From Blakeslea trispora (taxonomy: Eukaryota; Mucoromycota; Mucoromycetes; Mucorales; Choanephoraceae), in contig JAIWNE010000059.1 in NCBI GenBank assembly GCA_025331445.1, positions 124,001-188,000 on the forward strand: DNA of 64,000 nucleotides, read 5' to 3'. The position numbers were made by a program, and so were the translations under genes. This document shows positions 12,718-25,774 of the stretch, one piece after another. The notes beneath the pieces are model-generated. The model saw nothing but the letters and a program-made list of their open reading frames with translations, made no database searches and had not been told where the DNA came from. Position 1 is the first letter of the stretch. Each line of letters begins with the position of its first letter.

Positions 12718-15172
12718 TATATCGATGTAAATCTTGATTAATAATATAGCAATTCATATATGGAAGCATATGTCTCAATAATTAGTCTCTTTATTGTATA
12801 GCTCGTGTTGTTGGCTGTGCTTATGATCTAGACAATAGTAGAGAAAGGAATCTACTTTAGTATTTTAGAGGTAGAGATTGATAAGACTTGCTTTGTTTTC
12901 GGCGAATCTTACTGGCTCAATGTTCTTGAGTGTGCCCAGACTGCTTCATGTACTTTTGGTGTACCAAATTGTAGTGCATGATGCTAGTGGAGCCTATATC
13001 TTCCTTCCTATTTTCTCAACACAACAATACATTGTGTGCAACAGTTAACAAGTCTTTGCCTTTGGAGCTTCAATATCTAGCAACAATCATTGGGTTAACC
13101 TAGGTATGAGAAGATCAATTGAGCCTATTTAGCCCCATAGTCAATGCAGTCCATGTTATGGGTATGAAATGTTTAAGCAGAAGCAATACATCAAAAGCCT
13201 TCTTGAAACATCATTTGTTATCCAAATAAGCAATTCACTTAAGTGAGCAAAACTATGGATTGTCAATTAACAGTCATCATCTATTGTCCTTAAAGCCATA
13301 AATGTATTTGGATTTTTCTACGTCCTTTTCTATTTTTTTCTCTCATTTGAAACATAAACATATTCTTTGAATAATAAATAAACGGCTGCGATTTGTAGCG
13401 AAATAGCTTGAATCTGTTCTCTCTTTTTAATACTTACATAGTAGTGAGATACAAGAAATTGCATCAGGGAAAACAAAAGAAGTACTGCTAACTAAGAGCT
13501 CTATTTCATGACATACAAGCAAAGAATCTCAAAACCTACAACCCAAAAACAAAATACTGATGGGAGGAGTCATACTCGCTTTAAAAGGTGATTGCGAAAA
13601 ACGGCACGCCCGTAGTAGTTTCCTTTAAAAATGATACTGTGATATATTTTTTTCTAAGAAACCATATGTATGACATCAACATAATAAAAAAAAAACATCG
13701 CAAAAATATTTGGGCACAAGACAAGTTTAGAGATTGTGCACTGAGAACGACAAGTAGCACATTTATAAGAATATCAGCGTTTCATTTTTGTACTCCCAAA
13801 ATGTTAGAGCAAAAAGGAATGTCTTTGAAGCACACATTAAACAGACTGTTTCATATTTTCTTCTACTGATTTCTGAAATAACTTTAACCTTAACCCACAA
13901 ATAAACAAACCCTTTGTCCTTAGCCTTTAGCAGCATCTCCTCTTGTCACTTTTGAAATTTTAATACTGACCTGTTATTGTTTTATTTTTTTGTTTGCACT
14001 TGAACAAATGACTTTTTTGTGCTTTTCCCGATGACTGAGGGCAAGTATATGATGAACAATCCAATATCTGCTTCTTTTTAATTTTTGGTAGTGTATTAGT
14101 ATTATGTTAGTATTTGCCAACATAACAATTATACAACCTTTTTTAGACCATAAATGTTTCTACAAAATGTTATTGAGCCAGTAAAAATTGATGACAAGAG
14201 ATACTGTAGATATATGTCTCTATCCTCTGTGGTATACTCCCTGTCACACAAGTCCCAAAAGCAATATGAAAAGAAGCGTCATGTCAAAAGAATATTGACA
14301 TGGTGATTCTGTATGAAAACGATGATCGTATGCTTTGCACGTTTTATTTAGGCGAGAATGCTATAATTTACTGCGCGAGTCTTTGGAATGAAACTGTAGC
14401 ATAAATGCCAAAAAAAAGAGGGCAAAGCTATCAAGACAATCTCAGAAATAACTCAGGTGATTATTATCATGAGGTATACATTTGATATTCTGTATGCATT
14501 GAAGTGTTTTGAGAGGAGTAACTTGTAGTTGTCCAAATCGAAATTTGTCTGTTGAGCGAATATAATTGTAGGATTGGATTATAGCAAGACAAAGAAGCAC
14601 CGCAAATGCAATATGATAGAGGGTTAAACTAACATATGAAGCCACAATAACCAATTTATACATTGCAAACATAACTGTCTAGAAGCCTTGGCTAATGAAT
14701 TATACATACACATATGAAAGATAGTTTCGTTGGTTCCGAAAATAATTATGACAAGTTGAGATGAAACGGAAACGCTATTAAGATTAGTATGGCACAAAGG
14801 TGATGAGATGAGCACTGTCATGGGATGCTTGTAGACAGAAAGCGTTTGTCTGAATGGAAACATTTGAGACCATTTGTTTTCAAAAATGACCATTTAGGTG
14901 TGATATTTAGAATCTATGCAACTTTTTAGCCCAAGGTTTCTCTAAAAAAAAAAGGAGTGAAATATCTGTTCACAGTCAGTGCGGATTACACATGTAACCT
15001 AGATTCACCAAAATAGAAAACTTTGCTCTTTTAATATAACCATAGAAAGGAAAAAGAAAAGCATTTTTTCGCCATCTGTACACTTAAAATTGATGACCTT
15101 TGTTTTGTGTATAGATCAGTTTTATGTATGAACTATTCGGGAAACAGGTGCAATTTCCAGAAATGAGAGCAG
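12718..15172. other. gene-free AT-rich stretch
   Basis: About 2.4 kb with only short, unconvincing ORFs, for example at 13588-13869 and 14442-14893. No splice-joined reading frame, tRNA boxes or repeats could be assembled. The last few hundred bases are the bZIP promoter. Confidence 0.6.
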
Positions 15173-15180
15173 TATATAAA
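15173..15180 (+). promoter_or_regulatory. TATA box of the bZIP gene
   Basis: TATATAAA lies 58 bp before the ATG at 15238 and is followed by a CT-rich/ACTAGTCTCAGAC initiator region and an A-rich leader. Spacing fits a short 5' UTR. Confidence 0.65.
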
Positions 15181-15237
15181 TACCCTCCTTACTAGTCTCA
15201 GACTATCAAACAAAGAAAAAATTCTAAATTTCGTCTG

Positions 15238-16122
15238 ATGCAATCTCTTCAGCTTGAACATACGGTAGTTTTGCCCACATCGAAAAGCAATAGCTATGGC
15301 AGTCCTTTAGGAAAGCCAATGTCGATTTCATCTATACTCACCATGCCTCATATGAATGTGTCTTCTTCATCGCTAACACATAAATTGTATCACAAAGAAA
15401 CCATGGAACGAAGAGCATCTGCACCTAGTCATCCATATCATCATCCACAAAAATACCCATCTGCTGGGCTCATTCGCTCTCCTCCTACGACTCCTGAAGA
15501 GAGAATGTTTGAAGCATCGATTCCTTCTTCACCTTCATCTTCCACTTCATCAATATCCTCACAAAAGCCATCTTTTCATTCAACCCAATCATACTATCAA
15601 CAAAATTCAAGGCATAGCTCCAATTTTGAAGGCGAAGATGAAGATATTGATGATTTAGATATGGCACACCCGCCACTAACGTTGCAGGAGCGTCGTCTAA
15701 GAAACAAAGCAGCATCTGCCAAATATCGCCAAAAGAAAAATCAGCAACAAAACGAGATGAGACTTATGATAGGACGGCTTTCAGAACAAAATGCTGTTCT
15801 TGAGCGCCAGTTGCAAGAGCTTCGATTGGAAAATGATAGGCTTAAAACAACCGCAGACAAGCTGAGAGGGAAGATGGTTGCAAAGAAAATGCTCAAAAAA
15901 TGGATTGGTCGGCAAGCTGTGGAAGGCAATGACAACAAGAAGAATATCGATTTTGTCTACAATCAAAAAGAGTTTCAAAGAAATTATTCGTACACAAATA
16001 CTATTCTTGGTTATTCCGCTGGTAGTGGCAATGATTATAGTGACAATGTTAACACAGTCGTAGCGGATATTTTGAGCAGTCAAAGTGAAGACGACCAACT
16101 AGACACAATGAGTTCAGACTGA
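15238..16122 (+). CDS. bZIP transcription factor
   Basis: An intronless 294-residue protein. The N-terminal 150 residues are Ser/Pro/His-rich, with likely phosphorylation sites such as RSPPTTPEE. The basic region at about 151-170, RRLRNKAASAKYRQKKNQ, has the bZIP N-x(2)-A-x(2)-x-R pattern (NKAASAKYR) found in the Cys3/Met28/Zip1 group. A leucine zipper follows with heptad leucines in MIGRLSEQNAVLERQLQEL then RLENDRLKTTADKL. The C-terminus is acidic (SSQSEDDQLDTMSSD). It should act as a dimer on DNA in the nucleus. A link to sulfur metabolism is only suggested by basic-region similarity. A TATA box sits just upstream. Confidence 0.9.
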   Translation: MQSLQLEHTVVLPTSKSNSYGSPLGKPMSISSILTMPHMNVSSSSLTHKLYHKETMERRASAPSHPYHHPQKYPSAGLIRSPPTTPEERMFEASIPSSPSSSTSSISSQKPSFHSTQSYYQQNSRHSSNFEGEDEDIDDLDMAHPPLTLQERRLRNKAASAKYRQKKNQQQNEMRLMIGRLSEQNAVLERQLQELRLENDRLKTTADKLRGKMVAKKMLKKWIGRQAVEGNDNKKNIDFVYNQKEFQRNYSYTNTILGYSAGSGNDYSDNVNTVVADILSSQSEDDQLDTMSSD

Positions 16123-16856
16123 GCTCTTACAAGCGTGCATATATAGCCATACACTCACACACATACGCATACGTAAACACATACACATATACATATGTAT
16201 ACAATCTTACACTTACATACCATCACTACAGACTTATTTAATACTTTCAAAATTGTAATTTTATATGTATATCTTACTGCCAATCGTTTCATTATGTAAA
16301 TCCATCATGCTATTCACCAAGCATACACATCCTTTAGAACTAAAGCATTTTGAACTACAATACGCCATAGCTTCATAGCGGTTCTTTGTAGCTTTGACAA
16401 ACCTGTCTTTTCAAAAGACATATTTTTTGCATTTCAGTAATAAACAAATAGTCAATAACGTATATTGCCACTGCTTGCTTCATGCTAAAAGACATCTTAT
16501 CTTGAAAGTAATATAGCTGACTTGTACTGTAAATTAACATGTAAATGTTTTAGTCCTACTCTAAAGGTCTTTTTCTTTTAATGGCTCAAGGGCTTGAGTC
16601 TTTCAACAAAAGAAGAGGTTCTAGATATATCACACTGCTTGAAAAGAATGTGTAAGTGTGTTGACTATGACATTTTCCAAATTTTTCATGTCAAATTTCT
16701 GACCTAAATATATTAAAGGTGTATAGTACCTTTTCTTTTCTGCAATGTTATCCCTCAGGAACACCTTGCTTCAATTGTTGCAAGAGCATCCTACAAGGCC
16801 TCTCAAACATTATCGAAAGAAATCAAATGATGTTAGGTCTCTTTATTATGTACGTA
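16123..16856. other. tail-to-tail intergenic region, bZIP/MON2
   Basis: Holds the 3' flanks of both genes: CA/TA-rich repeats at 16150-16205 and AT-rich sequence. Nothing gene-like was seen. Confidence 0.6.
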
Positions 16857-19800
16857 TCAACGGATAAGACCCATTTCAGAGCCCATTATATGTAAGCATT
16901 CTTTAACAAAGCTAACAACAGTATCGTCCTTACACGTAATCATACTATACAACGAAGGATACAAATAAAAGAGATGTGCTCGGGGCCCATACAAAAGTAG
17001 TCTCCTGACTTCATCTACAAAAAGAAAATTGCAATTAAGACTTGTTCTTTAGGGAAACAGGTAGGTGCAAAGCTTACTGCCATCATCATTATTTGGTGTA
17101 AGTATATCATCTTGTAATTTTAGTTGAATAGATTGCTTCAGCAGGAAGATTATTTCTTCTTTCCTCACTCTGTTTTCAAAAGAATAGTTAGAGCTTGTCT
17201 TGCCTCTCTTCCTCAATTTGTCAACACTCAAAAAAAGAAAAGAGAAAATCGCTCTCACCCCATCAAGTACCTTGGGAACGGACATCTTCCTAGCAGAGGT
17301 TCATCTGCAATATAGTTTCTGAGAATTGTTTCACATCTTTCGAGCAAAACAATAATGGCCACTCTAGCCACTCGCTTACGAGCTTGAGGGATATCTTGAA
17401 ATTAGATGTTAGCTATAGAATTAATGACAGATCACCACACCATCAACGCCTTACCATTGTTTTTAGCTGAACACAGATTAAATAACGTCATTAGAGAAGC
17501 ATATGCAAATGATTCTCTCATAACAGGCACAATTGTTCCTGTTGTCCCAGCAATGTCACTTGTTCTATCAACAGATAAGGCGGGTTGTCCTCTTTCGTTT
17601 GTGCTGTTTTCTCGTGAGACAGGCTCTTCAATGTAGTAAAGACGAGAGCTCTCACGGATCACGTTGATAAGCTTCTCAATCACTTCTGAAGGGACTCTCG
17701 GCTGGCCCATATGGACAACAACATCGTTTTGTATCGCGCTCAAGACAGAAATGTCAAAATGCTCATCAACATCAAGCTCCTCAATCTTCATACTTTCGGG
17801 AGGCGAGCTAGGCGACAAAAGGCTTCCTTCTAATATGTCTACCAGGGTATGCCATACGCCACAAAATCTCTCTTCTGACACCTCTATAAAATACTCATTA
17901 TGGTTAAGCAGTATTTCTAGACAATTGTTAAGTATCGTTACCTTCGCCAAAGTTCTCCAATGATTCTAATCCCAGCTTTAGTATCTCTAGCAATCCTGAA
18001 GTAGCAAGTTTCCATAGAGGTGTTTTGTCATCGCCATGTTTATATGAAGGAGGACAATCGTATTTCAATTTCATCGGGAGTCCATAAGCTCCAATGATGC
18101 GCTCGAATACGCCTTCCTTGTAAAGAGATAGAACATGAACATGGTCTTTAAACAGTTCAGCAACTAAACTACCACACTTCTTGTTTAAGGCAATGTATGT
18201 TACAGTAGAAAACTTGCGCTGGCTAGGTGGAATATAGCCACGGTTCTTGTTATGTTTGTCCTCGGGGGGACTAAGGAATGCCAGCGTCATATATTCCGCC
18301 AAGTCAGCAAGTACAAGAGGGGGTACACCTTCCTTCTTCATGTCAAGCACCTGAACTGCCTCAAGTACAGCTTCTTGCAAGGGGGAAATATGATCTACGT
18401 CAGGACGGTATTGAGGGCTGGTAGAATAAACAAGCAGGTTGCGAAGGATACTTAAAAGGGAGCTTACATCATCCAGCGTAAAAGTAGAATAAATATGTCT
18501 GTATAGTACAACAAACATACTGACATAAGATGTCAAGGTGTCCTGTGTGAAATCTTTAGAAATAGGAGCAACACTTGAAGATGAGAGCGAAAGGGTAAGT
18601 GACTGAAGTTCAGCCTCATCATCGTAACTTTTATGCTTCTTCTCGTGTTTGTCAGGTAAAGGCTTGTCATCCATAGATTGGCTTATACTATAGCCGATGA
18701 CTTCCCATGTGTTCCATGCTTTTCGCCAAAGACTCAGCATCTTGGAAGGGTCTTTATTATCTGGAGAAACAGTGACAATTGTCTTGAAACTCTTGATACT
18801 GGCAAACGATACCTCTTGACTTGATCGTAAGCATGAGTCTTCCAGATGAGCCAAGAGAAGAGTGAATGCGCGCTGAAAGTGTTCTAGTTCATGCAAGTCA
18901 TTTGAGAAATCTTGAAATATACTTGAAATACCAGTTAAAATAAGAACTTTTGTCTCATCCCACTGTTTATCCGCAGTATCACGGGAATGATGCAGCATGA
19001 AGCCTGACGAGTCGCGATCATTCTGTGCGTTGGGCGAGGAGGCTTTGCTAAGGGAGACCTTGGAAGCACGAATGGATGACATCTTGATTGAGTCAAGGAG
19101 TGGGAATAGTACTTCCCATATGCAGGTATCCCATAACTGAGGGCCAAGGACATGTCCGTTCATAGTAATGGTTCTAAACAATGTTTGATTAGCACCATTG
19201 CGTACCTCTGGGCGCCAGTCGATACATGTGTGCGACAGTTGAAGTAGCAAGAGCATCCAAAGAACACTATAAGTTTTGGGATTACCATCATCTTCGTCTT
19301 CAAGTTCGACATCAATGTTCATGTGCTCTTTATCTATCTTTTCATCTACAAAGGTAGAATCCTGTTTCTTGATCAAGTCAATACGCCGAGTTTGTATAAA
19401 ATCAGACAAATTCCACAATAGTCCAACAGCTGTCAAACTGATGTTCAAATCATCGCTTTGCATACCAAACGATCCAAGGGTAGCGATACAGAGGCGTAGA
19501 CAGTCAGGCGAAAGCAAGGATAGAAAGTCAGTACATATAAGCTGTAAACTGGCAAAGGCGACCTTGATAAGACCAGTGACTGATCTGGGTCCAGCAGCTG
19601 CCATGATGCTGCCTGCAAAGACGGAAGATGCAGTTGTATCAATGCTTGTTCGTTCATTCTTGACATCAGGACTAAGGATATTCTTTTCTCCTTCATCATC
19701 ACTACTGTTATCAAAGCCAGCATCAGGTGGGGGCCCAATAGCACATACAGCTACATGTCTTAGCATATCAAATATAAGTTTCCATCCACAAGTAAGAGAA

Positions 19801-22800
19801 TGACCTGCTGTCTGAAGCAAGCTGTTCAATGTTTCAAGACCCATCTTTTGAACTTCGCTAAATACTTTGGGATTATTGTTTATAGCTTCTTGTACAAGAG
19901 TCTCGTCTTTTGCAGGTGTTGCATAATTAATGCATTGGTTAAGTGCAATTAAAAGGCGCTTTTGAGTATCTTCGTCCACTTGATTGTATTCGGAGAGAGC
20001 GAATTCCATAGCTGTAGTGATTATATTTGAAATTGTTTCGCAACATTGCGTACGAATAGAAGAAGGCGTAAGAGGATAGTTAGCGGTTACAATCAAATGA
20101 GAAGTGATAAGATGCCATGCTTCAGAAGAAGACTCTTTTTGGGTATTAATGAGACGTCCCATATCTAATGTTGCAATGTACTCTAGTTTGTCTAATGCAA
20201 AAGATCTATGGTTGAAGATTTTCTATCAACACAAATAAAAGGGTAAGTGAAACCATGTCTAGCTAAAATCAAGGATATGATAAAGTTACGCACAATTCTT
20301 GATGACTTATTGGTCGCTAGCAACTGACTGTCAGAAAACGGAGCGCCTGTGACTTCCGAGCTCAAGCGACATAATGCTGACGAAAAAGCCATGAATGATT
20401 TATCATCGAGGTATCTGCTATTTTCGAATAGTCTCTGAAAGGATGCACTTATAATAGGCAAATGATCTGCATCCATCATCTGGTTCAATGGAGCTAATAT
20501 AATGTAGTATAAAAAAATCAGATAAGATTGCTGATTGCACAAGTTCATTACTTACGAGATGAAAGGCCAGGACCTGCAGTAGTCGAGGCTATTGATGAGT
20601 TAGTCATTGTTCGTCGCAAATTATTCGCTGAGGCAGCTACATTTGAGGATCCTTTAGGGACTGGTCGATTAAATAGCAAGAAATCAGCAAGCTGCAATGT
20701 CTCCAATACAAGGTACCAAGACGACCCTAGTACACTACTAAGAAACATAGCTATATTCAGCAAAACGCGAAGACTGTACAGATTTTTTTCATTCAAGGTG
20801 ATATTGACTAATGCCTGTTGCTGCTGCACAGAGAGATCAGTAAACGATATAGCACTTGAGGTGTTAATGGATGAAAGTGTAGCAACACTGGTAGAACTTA
20901 ATGTGCTCTTATTAACAGATGTAGAGGTAAGTCCTGAAGACAACAATGGAATATTCGGAATAGAATTCTTGCACAAGTTGGTCAAAAATGCGTCGCGAGG
21001 AGTGATCAGATCCAAAACACCACAGACATTAGTAAAGTTTTGATATGATCGCATTGTACTCTGAAATAACTCTTCATCCAAGTTAGCTGTCAAGTAAAAT
21101 GACATGGCTGCCAACAACCCCGGCCATGCAACATTGGCCATCTCTGTCACAGCGGTAAGGTCCTTTTTGTGATCAGCTTCCGGTTCGTCTGTTGATGCTG
21201 ATTTTGTAGAACCAGGCGAGAATTCAGGTAGAGCATACCCCGCCAATCCGTCTGCAATTGAATTGAGGCATACAAGGGCAAGATAATAGATGTAGGTATC
21301 AGGAATTGTAGGAGGATCAGACTTGTCCAGTTGATCAATACTAGAGAGGGGGAGGGGGTTATTTTCGAATTTTGTGCTAGCTAAAATATACAATACCATT
21401 GAATTCGCATAGTGGAAGAAGAAGTACTCAAACTTTCCAAAACTAGAGATGCATGTTGATTTGTATGGGAGGAATAGATGCCTGTGTTTGGTGTTCCATA
21501 ATCCAAGCTGTCTCTTCCTCCTTGGCTGGCTCCAATTGACTGTGGTTTTTCGGTTGCTAGTCTGCCGAAAGCTGTAATCATATCTCGGAATACATTGGTC
21601 GAACTACTCTGTCCATCATACCATTTGTAGATTGAGCTGGTTAAAGAAGCGTCACTACAGATACCTTTGAATATTTCCATAGCTAGTACACGATGCCAAA
21701 TTGGGTTTTCAGGCTCCAAAATTTTAACAAACATAGACAAGAATATCTCGCATTCCATCACCAGTAATTCACTAAATTGCTTAATGAGGATATAGACAAC
21801 TCGGGTCAAGCGCATAGTATGGGGAAATTCACTTTTCTCAGAGAAATTTTTGATGAACATCGGACAAACACGCTCTTTTAAGATGGCGTTCAGTTCCTTA
21901 TGCTGTTATGGCACACATCAGCTAAAGCGTATTCTGTTATGGATGACAATCAACTTTACCTCTCTAAACAACTTGTAGTGATTTGTCAGGATGCTTTCAA
22001 TCAGTTCCAACCCAAAAGTTTTTGACAGATGGGTGAGTCGAAGATATTCTGGCTGATCTCCATTTGTCAGTAGACAGAGGTCTTGAAATAGATAATAAGC
22101 ATCTTTTGCACATGGTCGTAGTTTCATCTTTTCTCCTGTGCTGATCTCAATTTCATAACTTGCTTCTGACTCTGCTGGCCGTGAAGCATTCTCTTTTACC
22201 ACCTTATCGAAAACGAAAATAACAAGCTGACGCAATGTAGCTGCTGCTGTATTGTTAACAACAGCAATTTTGGAATCTTGTAGACGAAAACAGATTAAAA
22301 GTGCCTGTTTGTAGTAATGGCTAAGTTCCTCTCTCTTCCTGAATCTGTCTTTTTCTTTTGCTTATACCTCTGCAAGAATATCGTCATGAACACTTCTATA
22401 ATTGCTAAGGAGCGGTAATACAGTCTGCAAAATCTTCAATTGAATGTCCATGCCGTGAATACTAATGTCAGTCAATGTCCTCAATACAGCTCTAACTGAT
22501 GTCTATGCAAGAAACAAATTAGCTCTCTCTCTTTCGTCTGATTCTCGAGATAATGGTTGCGTTACCTCGGGTATTGCGTGAAAAGAAATGAGTTTCTGTA
22601 TGCAACCTATGGCTATAGTGACCAATTTGACTTGCTTTGTTTCACAGGCTAAAACAAAGGGTCGCAATGCATCCTCAGTTTTTGCAAGTTCTAAAAGAAA
22701 AAGAGAGGTAAAATATGAGTACTTTGACCTATCTCCATGTTGCCATCTAAAGGCTTGCCATTGGCTATGCTGTATCCAGGTCTCTCCTTAAAACTTCGTA

Positions 22801-22968
22801 AAATGACACTGAGTCGCTCTGCTGCCTAAAGGGGAACACACAAACAGTTAGTACAAGCAAATAGAGCAAGTGTCAGTGATGAACCTCTTTAATTTCAGGA
22901 TGCTTTCTCCTAGCCTCGCTTGAAAGAGTTAATAACTCGGTCTGCAAGAAAGCTGTAAGACCACTCAT
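16857..22968 (-). CDS. MON2: MON2 homolog (Golgi/endosome trafficking scaffold)
   Basis: Large HEAT-repeat protein related to the non-catalytic parts of Sec7-family GEFs, and partner of DOP1 at the trans-Golgi/endosome. The ATG at 22968 gives MSGLTAFLQTELLTLSSEARRKHPEIKE, the MON2 N-terminal DCB start. The long exon 17928-20162 has the hallmark RNGANQTLFRTI and LWDTCIWEVLFPLLDSI. I extended the C-terminus past the TAA in the apparent reading frame at 17049: a GTAAGC donor near 17086 splices to an acceptor near 17002. This adds EVRRLLLYGPRAHLFYLYPSLYS and ends at TGA 16857-16859, matching the animal MON2 C-terminus. There are more than ten short introns, mostly in the 5' third. Confidence 0.92.
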
Positions 22969-24082
22969 ATGGCTTTATTGAAATAAAAGGAAAGTGGTTG
23001 ATGCTTTGTTTCGACAGATGACAACAAATCGCGCAAACAGAAAGAAAGAGAATAAAAAAAAAGGGACCCTTTTATGCCTACAATAAGTAAAAAAGGAAAC
23101 TCGTGCTTAGGTACGCAAAAAAAATAAATAATAGACAGAGCAAAGTCAACTCCTTCTGGCATGATACGTTGGTTAGTCTCAGCCAATCATAATCTATCTG
23201 GATATGCTATTGAAAGTTTAGGTTTTAAACAATGATTGCCCTCTTTTTTCTTTTTAAGACAAATCGAGGTCGTTTTTTAGATTTAATAGTTGCCTTTTTT
23301 AGACAACTAAAATAAAGTCGTGTTTTTTTTTGCTTACTACCCAGAATGCCAAAGAGTTCTTGCTGATATTTTTGTTTTCGGCAACATAAGACTTGATTGG
23401 GATTCCTTCATTGCTTGCTTACAATAAAGTTTCATAGACGCACTAATCGGGTTCCTCCAAGCCTAAAAGTATAAGCTTACTTTAATTCATGCTTCTTCAG
23501 CTTCCATAGTCTCAAATGGCCCCAAGCCTAACGTATTTTTTTTTCTTTTTTTGCAGAAGCAACTCTCATGTAACACCTAGTCCCGCAGCATATAGAACTG
23601 AATGCTACCGGCAAGTGACAAAACGCTATTTGACAAAATAGAAATACAACTTGCATCAATTTGCCTATGGATATCATTGATACTTACATTATTGGTTCTT
23701 GTACTGTCTCTGAATGACACAAAATGAACATGTCTTGGCTGTCTCTAAGGAAATAGATTGAGAGAGCTTGTTTGAAATCACTGGAGAGAATTTATGCTTT
23801 GTAATAGGTTGCGCATAGAGTAACCAAAACACTCTGTTTACACACGAACCATTGAGTAAAGCGAGAGAAAGCGTGGGATTTTCTTTCGGAAAAGAATGAT
23901 TTAACCAGAATCATGTTAGTGTTCTTTAGAAGATGGGAAAACATTGTTTACTGAACAATAGTTTAACAACAAATGTTACCTTTCTTGATCCGCAGCACTA
24001 GCAATATAAACTCAGAAACCAATTTTTGTATAAAAAAAGCTCAACATAAACTTTTCAGGTCCATTTTTTGCAATTTATTACT
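22969..24082. other. divergent intergenic region, MON2/ADAL
   Basis: About 1.1 kb between divergent starts. It holds poly-T/poly-A runs and no recognisable gene or repeat, and presumably contains both promoters. A T-tract-rich leader precedes the downstream ATG at 24083. Confidence 0.6.
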
Positions 24083-25252
24083 ATGACACTTACAGATCTA
24101 GACGACTTTTGCAAACAGCTTCCCAAGATTGAACTACATGCTCATCTCAATGGAAGCCTAAGTCCTGCAACTATGCGTGAGCTCGTCGAGCTGAAGAAAG
24201 ACCAAAAGCCAGAACTAGCAGAGTTCAAGATCCCAACTTCCTTGACACTTCAAGAGTAAGACTTCAAACAGTGGAGTCAAGTTAGTGTACTGAATTTTGA
24301 ATTAGCTTCTTTCCATTGTTTCACTTCATCTATCAGTTGACGGATGATGAGAAAAGCGTTCGAGTAGCCGTGCGTAACATCATCCGTGAATTTGCCCAAG
24401 ATGGCGTCAAGTATCTTGAGTTGAGAACCACACCTCGCTGTAATCTAGAGACAGGTAATGCCACACCAATGCATACAAAAGCTTTCTTTCTGACATTGCG
24501 CTTCTTGTATCCAAAGGTATGACAAAGACATCTTATCTCGAGACTGTTGTCTCTGTACTTGAAGAGCCTAGAACAGACGATATCATCGTAAAGCTGATAT
24601 TGTCTATTGATCGCCGTAACACTCTTGAAGAAGCTCAAGAAACGGTGGATCTAGCTTTGGCCTTTCGTTCTCGTGGCATTGTTGGAATTGATTTGTGCGG
24701 CGACGTAGACAAAGGCTCATTTGTCGAACTCAAGCCTGCCTTTTTGAGAGCGCAAGAGAACAATTTCCCAATAACATTGCATTTCAATGAGAGTGAACCA
24801 AATATGGTAGAAGGTCCTACTTTGCTGTCTATCAATCCTGATCGTTTAGGGCATGCTACTTTGCTAGATGATGTTTGTCGCAAAACCATCTATGAAAAGA
24901 ACATCCCAATTGAGATTTGTATGACTTCAAACATACTGTGCAAAACTGTCAGCACATTTGAAGATCATCATATCAAAGAGCTTCTAAATGACAATCACCC
25001 TTTCATCTTATGTGTAAGTCAAGTTGAAAAGTCCCGCCTGCTTTTGCTTATAACTGTTTTTAGACTGACGATAAAGGCGTCTTTTTCTCTGATTCTTCCA
25101 ATGAATACAAAGTGGCTGTAGAAACATTTAAGTTGACTTATGAGGATCTGTATAATATTTCTTTCCGTTCAATTGATTCTATCTTTGGCGATGATAAGCT
25201 AAAGAGTCAATTGAAAGCAAGATGGACAGAATGGAAGAGTCACATGTTGTAA
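24083..25252 (+). CDS. ADAL: adenosine deaminase-like protein (N6-methyl-AMP deaminase type)
   Basis: Metal-dependent amidohydrolase of the ADAL/MAPDA branch, which removes the N6 group from N6-modified AMP rather than acting on free adenosine. Residues seen: HAH metal site in KIELHAHLNGSL; DGVKYLELRTTPR; the DLCGD strand; HFNE (counterpart of HLSE in animal ADAL) with metal His and catalytic Glu region; DRLGHAT; SN in MTSNILC; and the Asp pair in CTDDKGVF. Five exons, with introns near 24256-24305, 24456-24517 and 25016-25063. The ATG at 24083 is the first that fits the family. Ends HML-stop at 25250-25252. Substrate assignment rests on family branch only. Confidence 0.92.
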
Positions 25253-25774
25253 TTAGGCTGAGACCATCTTGTAGCCTATTGCATACCCTTCATATCTTAG
25301 CGTTGCAGACATACATTACATTGTTTACAAGAAGAAGACAGTCGTCTTTGCTCTTTATTTATGAGACATTAATAAAACAAGATTTCAGTCCATGTCTTTT
25401 ATTGAACAATTAAATAAAGCTCAAGCTTGCTTTATAAGTGGTCAATATATTTCAGTGCTTTTTATGAATAACCCAAAATCATAGATACAAATTTTGATAG
25501 ATTTAAAATGATTACAGACTTTGAAGTGAATGCTAATTTTATTGTTTGCTTTCTAGTAAAAAGAAAAGCATTGCGTCTAAAAGATGGTATGTTTACGTAA
25601 ATATATGGTAGCAAATGTTGATATAGATGGAGGATAATCTTATATATAAAAAACTATATATTTGTGAATGTATGTATATGTGTATGTGAGGATGTATATA
25701 TGTTTTATATGTAATTTTAAGTATTTTTTTTTCTAAGAGGAAGCTCTATTGGAAAAGAAAGAGAACAATAGAGT
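25253..25774. other. tail-to-tail intergenic region
   Basis: 3' flanks of ADAL and the mucin-like gene. It contains TA/TG-rich tracts (25610-25710) with one TGTATATA on the plus strand at 25693-25700. No gene. Confidence 0.6.

Noticed and set aside
19276..19803. 175-codon plus-strand ORF opposite MON2
   Set aside because: Antisense shadow of a MON2 exon; no domain and no splice context of its own.
20528..21043. 171-codon plus-strand ORF within MON2
   Set aside because: Overlaps a well-supported MON2 exon antisense and is explained by codon composition.
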